From contig MELC01000041.1 in NCBI GenBank assembly GCA_001767455.1, positions 1-64,000 of the forward strand: a stretch of 64,000 nucleotides of DNA, in the 5' to 3' direction. This document shows, piece by piece, positions 36,262 to 44,254 of the stretch. The notes under the pieces were generated by a model. The model did no database searches, was not told where the DNA came from, and saw only the letters and a program-made list of their open reading frames with translations. Made by a program: the position numbers and the translations under genes. This stretch comes from Acidobacteria bacterium RIFCSPLOWO2_12_FULL_66_21. Its GTDB lineage: Bacteria > Acidobacteriota > Vicinamibacteria > Vicinamibacterales > 2-12-FULL-66-21. Every line of letters starts with the position of its first letter. The stretch's first letter is position 1.

Positions 36262-38975
36262 TGCGTCAGCCCAGCATCCTCAGCCGGCTTGGCGCGGCGG
36301 TGCTGGCCGCGGCGGCCATCATCGGTCTGGGGGGCTTCGCCCCGCCAGACGTCCGGGGGCGCCCGCTCGCGGGGACCCAACGATCGCCACTCCGCTCGCG
36401 CGGCACACTCACTTCGTTCGTTCGCTCCGGTCCTGCGGCTCGCGGCACGGCCCGCCAGACGCCAGCGTCGACCCAGGAGACCTCCAAGGCAATCGATGCG
36501 CTGCTCGCGAAATCGGCCGAGGCCCAGGTCCGGGGCGAGTTCGCCGAGATGCAGCAGGCAGCCGAGCGCGCGCTCGATCTGAGTCGCGCGTCCGGCGATC
36601 CGCTTCGAACCGCGCGCGCCCTTCTCGCGATAGCCACGTCGAAGTTCTACCAGTCGAAGATCGTGGACGCGGTTCCGCTCCTGCGCGAGGGGCTGCCGCT
36701 CGCCGTCGCCGCGGGCGACCGGAAGCTGGAGGCGCGGTATTACAACGGGCTCGGCCTCAACCTGCGCGAGCTCGGTGAGCACGAAGAGGCCGTCGATTAC
36801 CTGCGGCGGGGCCTCGAGCTCCAGCGCGCCGAGGGCGATCGGCTGGAGCAGAGCCGCGTGCTGCGCAACATCGCCGTGCTCTACTGGATGCTGGGCGACA
36901 CCGAGCGTGCCGGACTGAACGCGCGGCAGGCGCACGCGCTGGCGGTCCAGGCGGGCGACGTGATGTTCCAGAAGCTGACGCTGGAGACCGTCGCCATTCA
37001 GCAGCTCGCGGCCGACGATCCGGACGCCTCGGTCGAGACCCTCAACCGCGCGCTCGGTCTGCCGCCGACGCCGCAGGCGCCGCTCATCGACATGGAGGTG
37101 CTGGGCAACCTCGCCGCCGCCGAGCTCGCGCGCGGCCGTTACGACGCCGCCGTCGCGACCGCGACGCGATCGCTCGACGTGCCGCAGAGCAGCGGATACC
37201 CGTTCGGCCGCGCCGTCATGTACGGGATTGTCGGCCAGAGCTGGTACCGGCTTGGTCGAATGGACGAGGCGCTCCGGTGGCTGATGAAGGCGCGTGAGTC
37301 GTGGCGCACGCTCGGCGAAGCCGTGCATCCCACGCGCGCGCTGGAGACGGAGCTGTGGATCGCCCGGGTGCTGCGCCGCCAGGGGGAGAAGCGCGCGGCG
37401 CTCGATATCGACCTGGCACTGCTCGACGGCATGGACCGCGCCCTGGCGAGCACGAACGTCAACGACGTGTCGCGCGCGACCGCGGCGACCACGGCAGCGG
37501 ACCTGTACACCGAGACGATCGGTCTGCTGCTCGAACAAGGACGGATCGAGGACGGGTTCGACGCCTCGGAGCGTTACCACGCGCGCTCGTTCCTCAGCAC
37601 GCTGGCCGAATCGCGCAGCGGGGCGGCGCGCGCGCTGACGGCCGGCCAGCGCACGCGCGAGGCGGCGTTGGCCTCGCGCGCCTCCGGAGTGCAGAAGCAG
37701 TTGTGGGACCCGGCGCTCCCAGCCCCGGCGCGCGCGTCGCTGACTCGCGACCTGGCGGCCATCGACGACGAATTCGACGCCCTGCGGCGCGAGATCCGCC
37801 GCAGCAATCCGAAATATGCGAGCGTCAGGTACCCGGCGCTCGCCACCGCCGCGGAACTGATCGCCGCACAGCCGCGCGGCTCGGTCCTCCTGTCGTTCGT
37901 GCTCGGCGACGAGCAGTCGTTCGCATGGGCGATCACCGGCCGCGGCATCACCGCCGCGACGCTGCCGGCGCGGTCCGCGCTCGAGTCGCAGGTTGGCGCG
38001 TACCGGCGGATGATCGCCCGCAGGCCGTCGATCTCGGGACGCGCGGCGCGGCGCGCGTCGATCGAACGCGCCGGACGCGCCCTCTATCACACGCTCATCG
38101 CACCGCTCGCTCCCGCCTTCGCCGGCGCCACTCGCGCCGTCATCATCCCCGACGGAGCGCTGCACCTGCTGCCCTTCGAGGCGCTCGTGCCCGAAGGGAC
38201 CGGGACGCGCCACCGGTGGTGGGTGGAGCAGGTCGCGATCAGCGAAGCCCCGTCAGCCTCGGCGCTGAAGACGATCGATGAGGCGCGCCGCGTGCGTCCG
38301 ACCTTGCAGCTTCTTGCCGTCGGGGCGCCCGTATATCCGGAGAGCGGGACGCAAGGGTCCGCGAGCCGCGAGACCCACATGGCCGACAGCGGGCTGCAGC
38401 TCGTCGCGCTGCCGTTCTCGCGCGTGGAACTCGAGGGGATCGCGTCGCTCTATCCGGCACGCGCGCGGCGGCTTTACGCGGGCGGCGCCGCCACCGAGGA
38501 TGCCGTCAAGCAGGCCGCGCCCGGCGGCTACCGGTACGTGCACTTCGCGACCCATGCGTACGTCAACGACGTCCGCCCCAGCCGATCGGGCATCGTCCTC
38601 GACATGAACCGCAAGGCAAAAGAGGACGGCGTGCTGCAGGCTGGCGAGGTCATGGCGCTGGAGCTGAACGCGGATTTGGTCACGCTGTCCGCGTGCAGCA
38701 CCGGGCTCGGCAAGGTTCTGAGGGGAGAGGGAATCCTGGGTCTCGTCCAGGCCTTCCTCTATGCAGGCTCCAGGTCGGTCACGGCCAGCCTGTGGAACGT
38801 CAACGACGCGGCGACGGCGACACTGATGCGGGAGTTCTACTCGGGCCTGCGCCGGGAGCTGCCGCGTGACGCCGCGCTGCGCGGCGCGAAGCTGAGGCTC
38901 GCGAGATCGGCCGACCCCCGTCTGAACGACCCATACTACTGGGCGCCGTTCGTGCTCGTGGGAAGCAGCAAGTAG
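36261..38975 (+). CDS. Exported TPR-CHAT caspase-like protease
   Basis: The product is 904 residues. The N-terminus is hydrophobic (LGAAVLAAAAIIGLGGFA), a signal peptide or anchor. TPR repeats span about 75-450 (LEARYYNGLGLNLRELGEHE; AVDYLRRGLELQRAEGDR; YGIVGQSWYRLGRMDEALRW). The CHAT domain fills the C-terminal third, with the catalytic dyad His765 in YVHFATHAYVND and Cys812 in LVTLSACSTGLGK. CHAT proteases cleave specific protein partners. It is translationally coupled to a membrane anti-sigma gene whose periplasmic domain would be in the same compartment. Residues about 24-60 are encoded by a dispersed repeat. The GTG start overlaps the upstream TAG. Confidence 0.93.
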   Translation: MRQPSILSRLGAAVLAAAAIIGLGGFAPPDVRGRPLAGTQRSPLRSRGTLTSFVRSGPAARGTARQTPASTQETSKAIDALLAKSAEAQVRGEFAEMQQAAERALDLSRASGDPLRTARALLAIATSKFYQSKIVDAVPLLREGLPLAVAAGDRKLEARYYNGLGLNLRELGEHEEAVDYLRRGLELQRAEGDRLEQSRVLRNIAVLYWMLGDTERAGLNARQAHALAVQAGDVMFQKLTLETVAIQQLAADDPDASVETLNRALGLPPTPQAPLIDMEVLGNLAAAELARGRYDAAVATATRSLDVPQSSGYPFGRAVMYGIVGQSWYRLGRMDEALRWLMKARESWRTLGEAVHPTRALETELWIARVLRRQGEKRAALDIDLALLDGMDRALASTNVNDVSRATAATTAADLYTETIGLLLEQGRIEDGFDASERYHARSFLSTLAESRSGAARALTAGQRTREAALASRASGVQKQLWDPALPAPARASLTRDLAAIDDEFDALRREIRRSNPKYASVRYPALATAAELIAAQPRGSVLLSFVLGDEQSFAWAITGRGITAATLPARSALESQVGAYRRMIARRPSISGRAARRASIERAGRALYHTLIAPLAPAFAGATRAVIIPDGALHLLPFEALVPEGTGTRHRWWVEQVAISEAPSASALKTIDEARRVRPTLQLLAVGAPVYPESGTQGSASRETHMADSGLQLVALPFSRVELEGIASLYPARARRLYAGGAATEDAVKQAAPGGYRYVHFATHAYVNDVRPSRSGIVLDMNRKAKEDGVLQAGEVMALELNADLVTLSACSTGLGKVLRGEGILGLVQAFLYAGSRSVTASLWNVNDAATATLMREFYSGLRRELPRDAALRGAKLRLARSADPRLNDPYYWAPFVLVGSSK
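36330..36440. repeat. Dispersed repeat copy inside the CHAT gene
   Basis: The words GGCTTCGCCCCGCCAG, GGGGACCCAACGATCGCC and CTCCGCTCGCGCGGC appear in the same order as in the reverse complement of 30887-31015. Here they are translated, just after the signal peptide, as GGFAPPDVRGRPLAG followed by TQRSPLRSRGTLTSF. Confidence 0.65.
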
Positions 38976-39000
38976 CAGGCAGCGGCAGCGTGAAGGCCTT

Positions 39001-39354
39001 CTACGTTCTACGTTTCTCGTACTCGGCCGTCACGCAGGCGCTGATTCCGCCGCGGACCGAGAAGTTGCCGCTGACGCGCATGCGGCGCGGGCTGCAGGCG
39101 CCGACCAGGTCGTCGAGGATCTGGTTGGTGACCGCCTCGTAGAAGATGCCCTGGTTCCTGAACCCCACCATGTAGTACTTGAGCGCTTTCAACTCCAGGC
39201 AGAGTTGGTCCGGCACGTAGGCAATGATGATTTCGCCGAAATCGGGGAGTCCCGTTTTGGGGCACACCGACGTGAATTCGGGGCAGCGGATTTCGATCTC
39301 GTAATCGCGCCCCGGCCGGGGGTTGGGGAACGTCTCCAGGTTGGGGCTCGACAT
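39001..39354 (-). CDS. queF: NADPH-dependent 7-cyano-7-deazaguanine reductase QueF
   Basis: This 117-residue protein is the short unimodular QueF (YkvM type). It reduces preQ0 to preQ1 in queuosine biosynthesis. Signature elements are [16 protein letters not shown], with the catalytic Cys; [20 protein letters not shown], including the QueF-specific ELKxLK; and [16 protein letters not shown]. The start [15 protein letters not shown] at 39354 gives the usual short N-terminus; an in-frame ATG six codons upstream is also possible. No other queuosine genes lie in the window. Confidence 0.95.
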   Translation of the reverse strand: MSSPNLETFPNPRPGRDYEIEIRCPEFTSVCPKTGLPDFGEIIIAYVPDQLCLELKALKYYMVGFRNQGIFYEAVTNQILDDLVGACSPRRMRVSGNFSVRGGISACVTAEYEKRRT

Positions 39355-39409
39355 GACAGAAAATTGTAGCATTCGGGCCGATTTTCCTGCTGTGCCGGCG
39401 CCGTCGTGA

Positions 39410-39439
39410 TTGACACCGCAAAACACCGCGCGCTAGGAT
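39410..39439 (+). promoter_or_regulatory. Candidate sigma-70 promoter upstream of the HU gene
   Basis: TTGACA (39410-39415) and TAGGAT (39434-39439) are separated by 18 bases. The site would transcribe towards the HU gene with a leader of about 180 bases, and diverges from queF. Confidence 0.5.
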
Positions 39440-39627
39440 ACGGCCTGATTTCGCATTCTTCGAACAGCAGGGCGTCGCGTGCCGCGTGCGCCGGATGCGG
39501 CGTGTCGGGAGCTTGTCGTTCGATCGGATGTCATGAAATGGCGGGATCACTTCTCCGCAACCGCCGCACGCGCGCGCGGCCGATACTGCGGGTCCAGATG
39601 AGCGCGCTCCAGCAAGGGGAATAGCCG

Positions 39628-39927
39628 ATGGCAGAGGCCCGCAGGATGGGCAAATCCGAACTCTTCTCGCACTTCGCGGATCGCTTCGAGGTCAAGCGGA
39701 CGCAGGCGCGGGAGTTCTTCGACGAGCTGAACACGCTGGCCGAGAAGGAGTTGAAGCGCTCGGGCGAGTTCGTGCTCCCGGGGATGGTGAAGCTGGTCGT
39801 CCAGAAGCGCAAGGCGCGCCTGGGACGCAATCCGGCCACGGGCGAGCAGATCAAGATTCCCGCCAAGACCGTCGTCAAGGCGCGGATCGCGAAGCAGTTG
39901 AAGGACACCGTTCTGCCGAAGAAGTAG
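39628..39927 (+). CDS. HU/IHF-family DNA-binding protein
   Basis: This 99-residue protein has the bacterial histone-like fold: helices MGKSELFSHFADRFEVKRTQ and ELNTLAEKELKRSGEFVLPG, then the DNA-embracing arm KARLGRNPATGEQIKIPAKT followed by VVKARIAKQLKDTVL. RNPATGE in the arm is the classical HU signature with the DNA-intercalating proline. It compacts and bends DNA non-specifically or semi-specifically. The sequence is slightly divergent from canonical HU in its first helix. Confidence 0.93.
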   Translation: MAEARRMGKSELFSHFADRFEVKRTQAREFFDELNTLAEKELKRSGEFVLPGMVKLVVQKRKARLGRNPATGEQIKIPAKTVVKARIAKQLKDTVLPKK

Positions 39928-40125
39928 GCAAGCAGATCCACACGGTGTTCCGCGCATCGACGCGGTCTCATCGGCCCCTGGCGCCGCCCCGACGGCGGGC
40001 CGCCAGAGGGCCGATTGTTTTGAATGCGCCCAGGATCGAGTGCGCATTCAACCTCGCCGTAGCCTCGCCGAAGCTCGTAGAGCGAAGGCGGGCGGAGGCG
40101 GGTCGGTCTGCGGTCCGTCGACCCG

Positions 40126-40371
40126 CTACGCCGCGACTGACGGGCGCGCGGCGAGCACGCGGCTGTACACGGTGGCCGGCGCCAGCCGCGCGACCTTCGA
40201 TTCGAGGCTCGTCATCGTGTCGTCGTCGAGGATGATGCGATCCGAGGCGTCGAGCATGACCTCGCAGCTGTACCGGCGAGTCCCCCGCGCCGTCTTCTGC
40301 TCGTAATAGCGAAGGCCGTACACTTGGCCGTCCACTTCGATTTCGGCTGTCTTTACCAGTTTCCGGAACAT
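40126..40371 (-). CDS. Small hypothetical protein
   Basis: This 81-residue protein (MFRKLVKTAEIEVDGQVYGL onward, containing YYEQKTARGTRRYSCEVML and DRIILDDDTMTSLESKVARL) is preceded by GGGGGA at good spacing. The pattern suggests a small beta-sheet domain followed by a helix. I do not recognise a family. It lies about 50 bp behind the sensor kinase gene and may be co-transcribed with the RiPP-like locus. Confidence 0.6.
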   Translation of the reverse strand: MFRKLVKTAEIEVDGQVYGLRYYEQKTARGTRRYSCEVMLDASDRIILDDDTMTSLESKVARLAPATVYSRVLAARPSVAA

Positions 40372-40421
40372 CGTTCCCCCTTTTTCCATCATTCTGTCGG
40401 CGTTCGGCGCGCACGGCGCGT

Positions 40422-42173
40422 TCAGCCCGCAACGAGCATCGGGCGCGCGCGCGTGCGCGGAAAATCGATCACGAAGGTCGTGCCCTTGCCGACTTCGCTC
40501 GTGACCGTCACATTGCCGCCCAGCTGTTCCACGATCTTCTTGGAGATGGCGAGGCCGAGCCCGAGGCCGCGGCGCTTGGTCGTCATGAAGTCCTCGAAGA
40601 TCGCGCCGAGCCGCTGCTGCGGGATGCCGCAGCCGGTGTCGTCCACGCGGACCTGCACGCGATCGCCGTGCAGGTCGGTGCTGACGACGATCCGGCCGCC
40701 CGGCGCCGTCGCCTGGATCGCGTTGAGTATCAGGTTGCGGTACACGCGGCCGAGCGCGAAGACGTCCCCTTCGATGTAGCCGGGCTGGTCCGACAGCTCC
40801 GTCTGGAGCGTCAGGCCCGCCGTCTCCGCGTGCGGCTGCATCGCCTCGACGCTCTCGGCCACGCTGCGGTTGACGTCCACGACGAATCGCTCGAGCGGGA
40901 TCGGCCGCGCGATGTTGCGGAGGTCGTCGAGCACGCGCTTGATGATCACGAGCTCGCGGTCGACCGTTCGCTTGAACGTCTCGCGGTACTCCGCGTCCTC
41001 GAACATCTTCTGGATCAGCTTGCAGCTGTTGCCGATGTTCTGAATCGGGTGCGACAGGTCGTGCACCAGGCCGGCGGCAATCCGACCGAACATCGCCTGC
41101 CGCTCCTGCTTGCGGACGTCCTCCTGCAGCTCGACGAGGCGATCGGTCATCGAATTGAAGGCGGTGCCGAGCTGCATGATTTCGTCGTTGCCCGAGAGCG
41201 CCACCCGCGCGTCGAGCTTGCCATCGGCGATGGCGCGCGTCACCTTCGTCAGCGCGAAAATGCGGCTGATGAACGACCGCGCCCAGAACCAGCCGACGAC
41301 GAGCGTGCCGAGCAGCGCGACGCCAATCGCGATGATCAGCTGCCGCTGCAGCTCCGAGTAGACGGCGAACGCCTCGCTGGTCGGCTGCTCGACGATGACC
41401 GTCCAGTCCGGCCGCGAGACCTGCGCGATGACCGCGAGGATCTCGCGGCCGCGCGCATCGGTGAACTTCTTCGGAGCGGGCTCGGTTCCCTCGCGCATGG
41501 CCGCGGCCAGCCGCCGCTCGGACTCGGAGGCCTTGGCGCCGCTCGCGATGAGCCCCTTGTCGTTGGGATTGCCGTGAGCGATGAGGGTGTCGCTGCCGTC
41601 CATCAGCAGCGCGTAGCCTTCCGAGCCCACGTGGATGCTGTCGACCGTCCGCCACAGTTCCTCGAGCGAGATCTCCGCCACGATCCAGCTCGGGTCCTGC
41701 AGACCGCCGCCGAGCGGCACGGCGATCGTCGTCGTCGGCAGCGAATCCGAATCGAGATGCGGCGGGGCGACGAAAAACCCTTCCGCGCTCCCCGACTGCG
41801 GCAGGTCCGCCAGGTCCGCGTCGGGCTGCGCGATCCGGCTCGTCGCGAGCACGCGGCCGCCCGCGTCGAGCAGCGTGATGTGACGGAACTCCCTGAAGTC
41901 GAGAACGTGGTTGCGCAGGATGCGGGTCTGCTGCCAGGGCTCGAGCTGCGTGTTGCGCAGCTCGGTGCCGATCGAGGTCAGGACGCGGAGGTTGTTCTCG
42001 AAGTAGAGGCTGATGCGCTTGGCGATCTGCTGGGCGACGGCCAGGTTCCCCTTGGCGACCGACTCCTCGGTGCCGGCGCGGAGCGATCGGAAGGACACGA
42101 AGCCATAGAGCACGAGCGGCAGGACCGCGGCCGTGACGATGAGCAGGACGAAGCGGGATGTGATGCTCTTCAT
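40422..42173 (-). CDS. Sensor histidine kinase with Cache-like sensor and HAMP
   Basis: The protein is 583 residues. TM1 (FVLLIVTAAVLPLVLYGFVS) is followed by a periplasmic double-Cache-like sensor to about residue 275, TM2 (LIIAIGVALLGTLVVGWFWA) and HAMP (LTKVTRAIADGKLDARV; GNDEIMQLGTAFNSMTDRL). The phosphoacceptor histidine is in AGLVHDLSHPIQNIGN, and the ATPase has the N box LILNAIQA, DDTGCGIP, and RGLGLGLAISKKIVEQLGG. The start overlaps the stop of the solute-binding protein gene (ATGA), so the two are translationally coupled. Its likely partner is the NtrC-type regulator at 45980-47368. Confidence 0.92.
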   Translation of the reverse strand: MKSITSRFVLLIVTAAVLPLVLYGFVSFRSLRAGTEESVAKGNLAVAQQIAKRISLYFENNLRVLTSIGTELRNTQLEPWQQTRILRNHVLDFREFRHITLLDAGGRVLATSRIAQPDADLADLPQSGSAEGFFVAPPHLDSDSLPTTTIAVPLGGGLQDPSWIVAEISLEELWRTVDSIHVGSEGYALLMDGSDTLIAHGNPNDKGLIASGAKASESERRLAAAMREGTEPAPKKFTDARGREILAVIAQVSRPDWTVIVEQPTSEAFAVYSELQRQLIIAIGVALLGTLVVGWFWARSFISRIFALTKVTRAIADGKLDARVALSGNDEIMQLGTAFNSMTDRLVELQEDVRKQERQAMFGRIAAGLVHDLSHPIQNIGNSCKLIQKMFEDAEYRETFKRTVDRELVIIKRVLDDLRNIARPIPLERFVVDVNRSVAESVEAMQPHAETAGLTLQTELSDQPGYIEGDVFALGRVYRNLILNAIQATAPGGRIVVSTDLHGDRVQVRVDDTGCGIPQQRLGAIFEDFMTTKRRGLGLGLAISKKIVEQLGGNVTVTSEVGKGTTFVIDFPRTRARPMLVAG

Positions 42174-43732
42174 CGCGCCGCTCGTCGTGTCGGCTCGACG
42201 GGCCGCCACTGCCAGATGTTCGCGAAAATGTCCAGGTTGGTCCGGTCGCCGAGGCTGAAGCGCGCGTCGACCGCGCGGGTCGTCTCCTGCCACGCGAGGA
42301 ACACCGCGGGCGCGTCCTCGTAGAAACGCTGCTGGAGATCGGCGACAGCCGTCCGCGTCTCGTTGTCCGACCGCGCCGCGCGCAGGCGCTCCAGAATCGC
42401 GTCCGCTCCGGCGTACCCGGAATCCTGCATGAGCGGGATGCCGGGCTGCGGCGAGTGCCAGTAGCGGTACGTCCAATCGAACGACCGTCCGCTGTTCACC
42501 TGGAACAGGTAGGCGTCGAAATCGTTCGCGCCGATGCGCTTGATGAGGTTGCGCAGCGTGGCGGGTTCGAGCGCCATGTCGACGCCGACGTCCGAGAGTT
42601 GGCGCTGCAGCAGCAGCGCGATCCGCTCGAATTGCGGGTCTTCGCTCCAGAAAAGGCACGTGAAATGGAAGCGGCTGGCCATCTGTCCGGGCGCGGCGCT
42701 CCGGATCGGCAGACCCGCTGCATCCAGCCGCAGCCGCGCGGCCACCGGGTTGTAGGTGTAGCGGCGCGCGGCCGTGCTGTAGGCCCAGTGGGACGGCCAG
42801 ACGGGATCGTCGGCGATGCGGCCGTGGCTGCGCATCGCGTCGCCCACGATCTGGCTGCGGTCGATCGCCTCGGTGACCGCGCGGCGCGCCTCGACGCGGC
42901 CGAGAATCGGGTGCCGGAGGTTGAAGACGAGGGGGATGTAGAAGGGCTTGAGCGATGAGTAGGTCTCGATCTCCGAGGACCCCTGGAGGAAATCGACCGA
43001 TTCCCTCGCGACCTCCTGCACCATGTCGACCTCGCCGCGCATCATGGCCGCCCAGGCGCTGCGCTGCGATTCATACGTGGCGATTTCGACGCGTTCGATC
43101 GCCGGGACGCCGCGGTAGTAGCGCCCGTAGCGCTCGAACTCGAGGTGCGGGACGCGCGTCACGATCCGAAACGGCCCCGTGCCGACGTTCGGATCGTCGC
43201 TCGCGACGATCGTCGTGTTGGTCAGCTCGTTCAGAAGAAACGCATCCGGCCGGCTGAGGCGGAGCACGATCGTCCTGTCGTCGGACGCCTCGACGCTCTC
43301 CACGTAGGCGAACCCGCCGAAGTAGTCGGTGTTCCGTGCCTCCTTCAATGCTCGCTGCAGAACTGGCAGGACTTCATCCGAGGTGACCGGACGCCCGTCG
43401 TGGAACGTGGCTCCGGCGCGCAGGAAGAGCCGCAACGTTCGCCCGTCGTCCTCCCACGTCCAGCTCTCGGCAAGTCTGGGCGTGGGACGCCCATTCCACC
43501 CGACAGCGATCAGCGAGTCGGCAAAGAGCATGTTGATGAGAACGGGCAGACCGCTCTGCAGCGACGTTCCGCCGAGGCCCATTCCGATCCGGAAGCTGAC
43601 CTGGGACTGCGGCCGGGCCGTTTCGCGACGGCAGGCGCCCGATGCCATGAGACCGGCGCCCGCCAGACACACGACCAGCACGCACCGCACGAGCGCGGAT
43701 CGGTCGCATGATCGCCGGCGGCCTTGATTCAT
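42170..43732 (-). CDS. Family 5 extracellular solute-binding protein (peptide-binding type)
   Basis: This 520-residue protein has an N-terminal export signal with a possible lipobox (VCLAGAGLMASGAC). The family 5 (OppA/DppA) pattern follows: PRLAESWTWEDDGRTLRLFL, GATFHDGRPVTSDEVLPVLQ, NVGTGPFRIVTRVPHLEFER, FNLRHPILGRVEARRAVTEA and QRFYEDAPAVFLAWQETT. Such proteins bind peptides or similar ligands in the periplasm. No transporter permease or ATPase is adjacent; the next gene is a coupled sensor kinase, so it may present ligand to the kinase (inference). A TTG three codons upstream is a possible alternative start. Confidence 0.9.
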   Translation of the reverse strand: MNQGRRRSCDRSALVRCVLVVCLAGAGLMASGACRRETARPQSQVSFRIGMGLGGTSLQSGLPVLINMLFADSLIAVGWNGRPTPRLAESWTWEDDGRTLRLFLRAGATFHDGRPVTSDEVLPVLQRALKEARNTDYFGGFAYVESVEASDDRTIVLRLSRPDAFLLNELTNTTIVASDDPNVGTGPFRIVTRVPHLEFERYGRYYRGVPAIERVEIATYESQRSAWAAMMRGEVDMVQEVARESVDFLQGSSEIETYSSLKPFYIPLVFNLRHPILGRVEARRAVTEAIDRSQIVGDAMRSHGRIADDPVWPSHWAYSTAARRYTYNPVAARLRLDAAGLPIRSAAPGQMASRFHFTCLFWSEDPQFERIALLLQRQLSDVGVDMALEPATLRNLIKRIGANDFDAYLFQVNSGRSFDWTYRYWHSPQPGIPLMQDSGYAGADAILERLRAARSDNETRTAVADLQQRFYEDAPAVFLAWQETTRAVDARFSLGDRTNLDIFANIWQWRPVEPTRRAAR

Positions 43733-43824
43733 GTGCGTCAAAATGGAACGGGGCTCGCTCGCGGTCGAGGCCGGACTTTCATTGAGTGGCTCATTATCTC
43801 ACCCGCTGAAGCGCGGGCCGGCCG

Positions 43825-43920
43825 CTACGTGCGCGGCTCCGGCAGTCCCTCGACGACCCACGGGCAGACGGGATTGCTGGACGGAGTCTTGCCGGCCTTC
43901 TTGATGACGATGATCTTCAT
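43825..43920 (-). CDS. Candidate RiPP precursor peptide 3
   Basis: This 31-residue gene is preceded by GAAGAGG eight bases before the ATG. The peptide starts MKIIVIKKAGKTPSSNPV and ends CPWVVEGLPEPRT. It is a near copy of the gene at 43982-44077: 5 differences in 96 bases, and only residues 4 and 31 change. The basic N-terminus would be the leader and the Cys-Pro-Trp-containing C-terminal half the core. It lies downstream of a radical SAM/SPASM maturase on the same strand and just before the solute-binding protein gene. Too short for routine gene callers. Confidence 0.8.
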   Translation of the reverse strand: MKIIVIKKAGKTPSSNPVCPWVVEGLPEPRT

Positions 43921-43981
43921 GTGAGTGTCCTCTTCAGGAATCTGGTGACGATGGAATCGAATGATGAATGCCGGCCGCGCG

Positions 43982-44077
43982 CTAGTTGCGCGGCTCCGGC
44001 AGTCCCTCGACGACCCACGGGCAGACGGGGTTGCTGGACGGGGTCTTGCCGGCCTTCTTGATGACGGTGATCTTCAT
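43982..44077 (-). CDS. Candidate RiPP precursor peptide 2
   Basis: This 31-residue gene has GAGGAG seven bases before the ATG at 44077; a second ATG two codons upstream is too close to the ribosome-binding site. The peptide starts MKITVIKKAGKTPSSNPV and ends CPWVVEGLPEPRN. The duplicate at 43825-43920 keeps the leader and core unchanged, apart from residues 4 and 31, which argues for selection on the peptide. The shared PW(V/L)V(E/D) motif with the 27-residue gene upstream marks the probable modification site. Confidence 0.82.
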   Translation of the reverse strand: MKITVIKKAGKTPSSNPVCPWVVEGLPEPRN

Positions 44078-44139
44078 GTGCATGCTCCTCACTGATTCAG
44101 TTGCCGAAAGGTGACGGGTGACAGTGGCGAGCCGCGCCT

Positions 44140-44223
44140 TCAGCGCAGGTGCTCGACCGGAACGTCCACCAGCCAGGGGTGCAGCGTTCCCTTCTTCTTG
44201 TCCGTCTGCTTGCCGTTCTTCAT
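44140..44223 (-). CDS. Candidate RiPP precursor peptide 1
   Basis: This 27-residue gene starts 31 bp after the maturase stop codon, with GAGGAG six bases before the ATG. The peptide has a Lys-rich leader (MKNGKQTDKKKGTL) and a C-terminal half HPWLVDVPVEHLR. It aligns with the other two peptides only at (C/H)PW(V/L)V(E/D), where they read CPWVVEGLPEPR. Conservation confined to this core, with a divergent leader, suggests a shared maturation site centred on the tryptophan. Confidence 0.78.
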   Translation of the reverse strand: MKNGKQTDKKKGTLHPWLVDVPVEHLR

Positions 44224-44254
44224 GACGTCTCCTCTTGTTGTGAATGACGTGCCG

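Noticed and set aside
35631-38213. 860-codon minus-strand frame opposite the anti-sigma and CHAT genes
   Set aside because: The plus strand carries recognisable zinc-finger, TPR and CHAT motifs; the opposite frame has none.
40020-40125. Possible RNA gene between HU and the small hypothetical gene
   Set aside because: Short complementary words (TGAATGCGC/GCGCATTCA) form one small hairpin, but no tRNA or known RNA structure emerges; more likely a repeat fragment or terminator.
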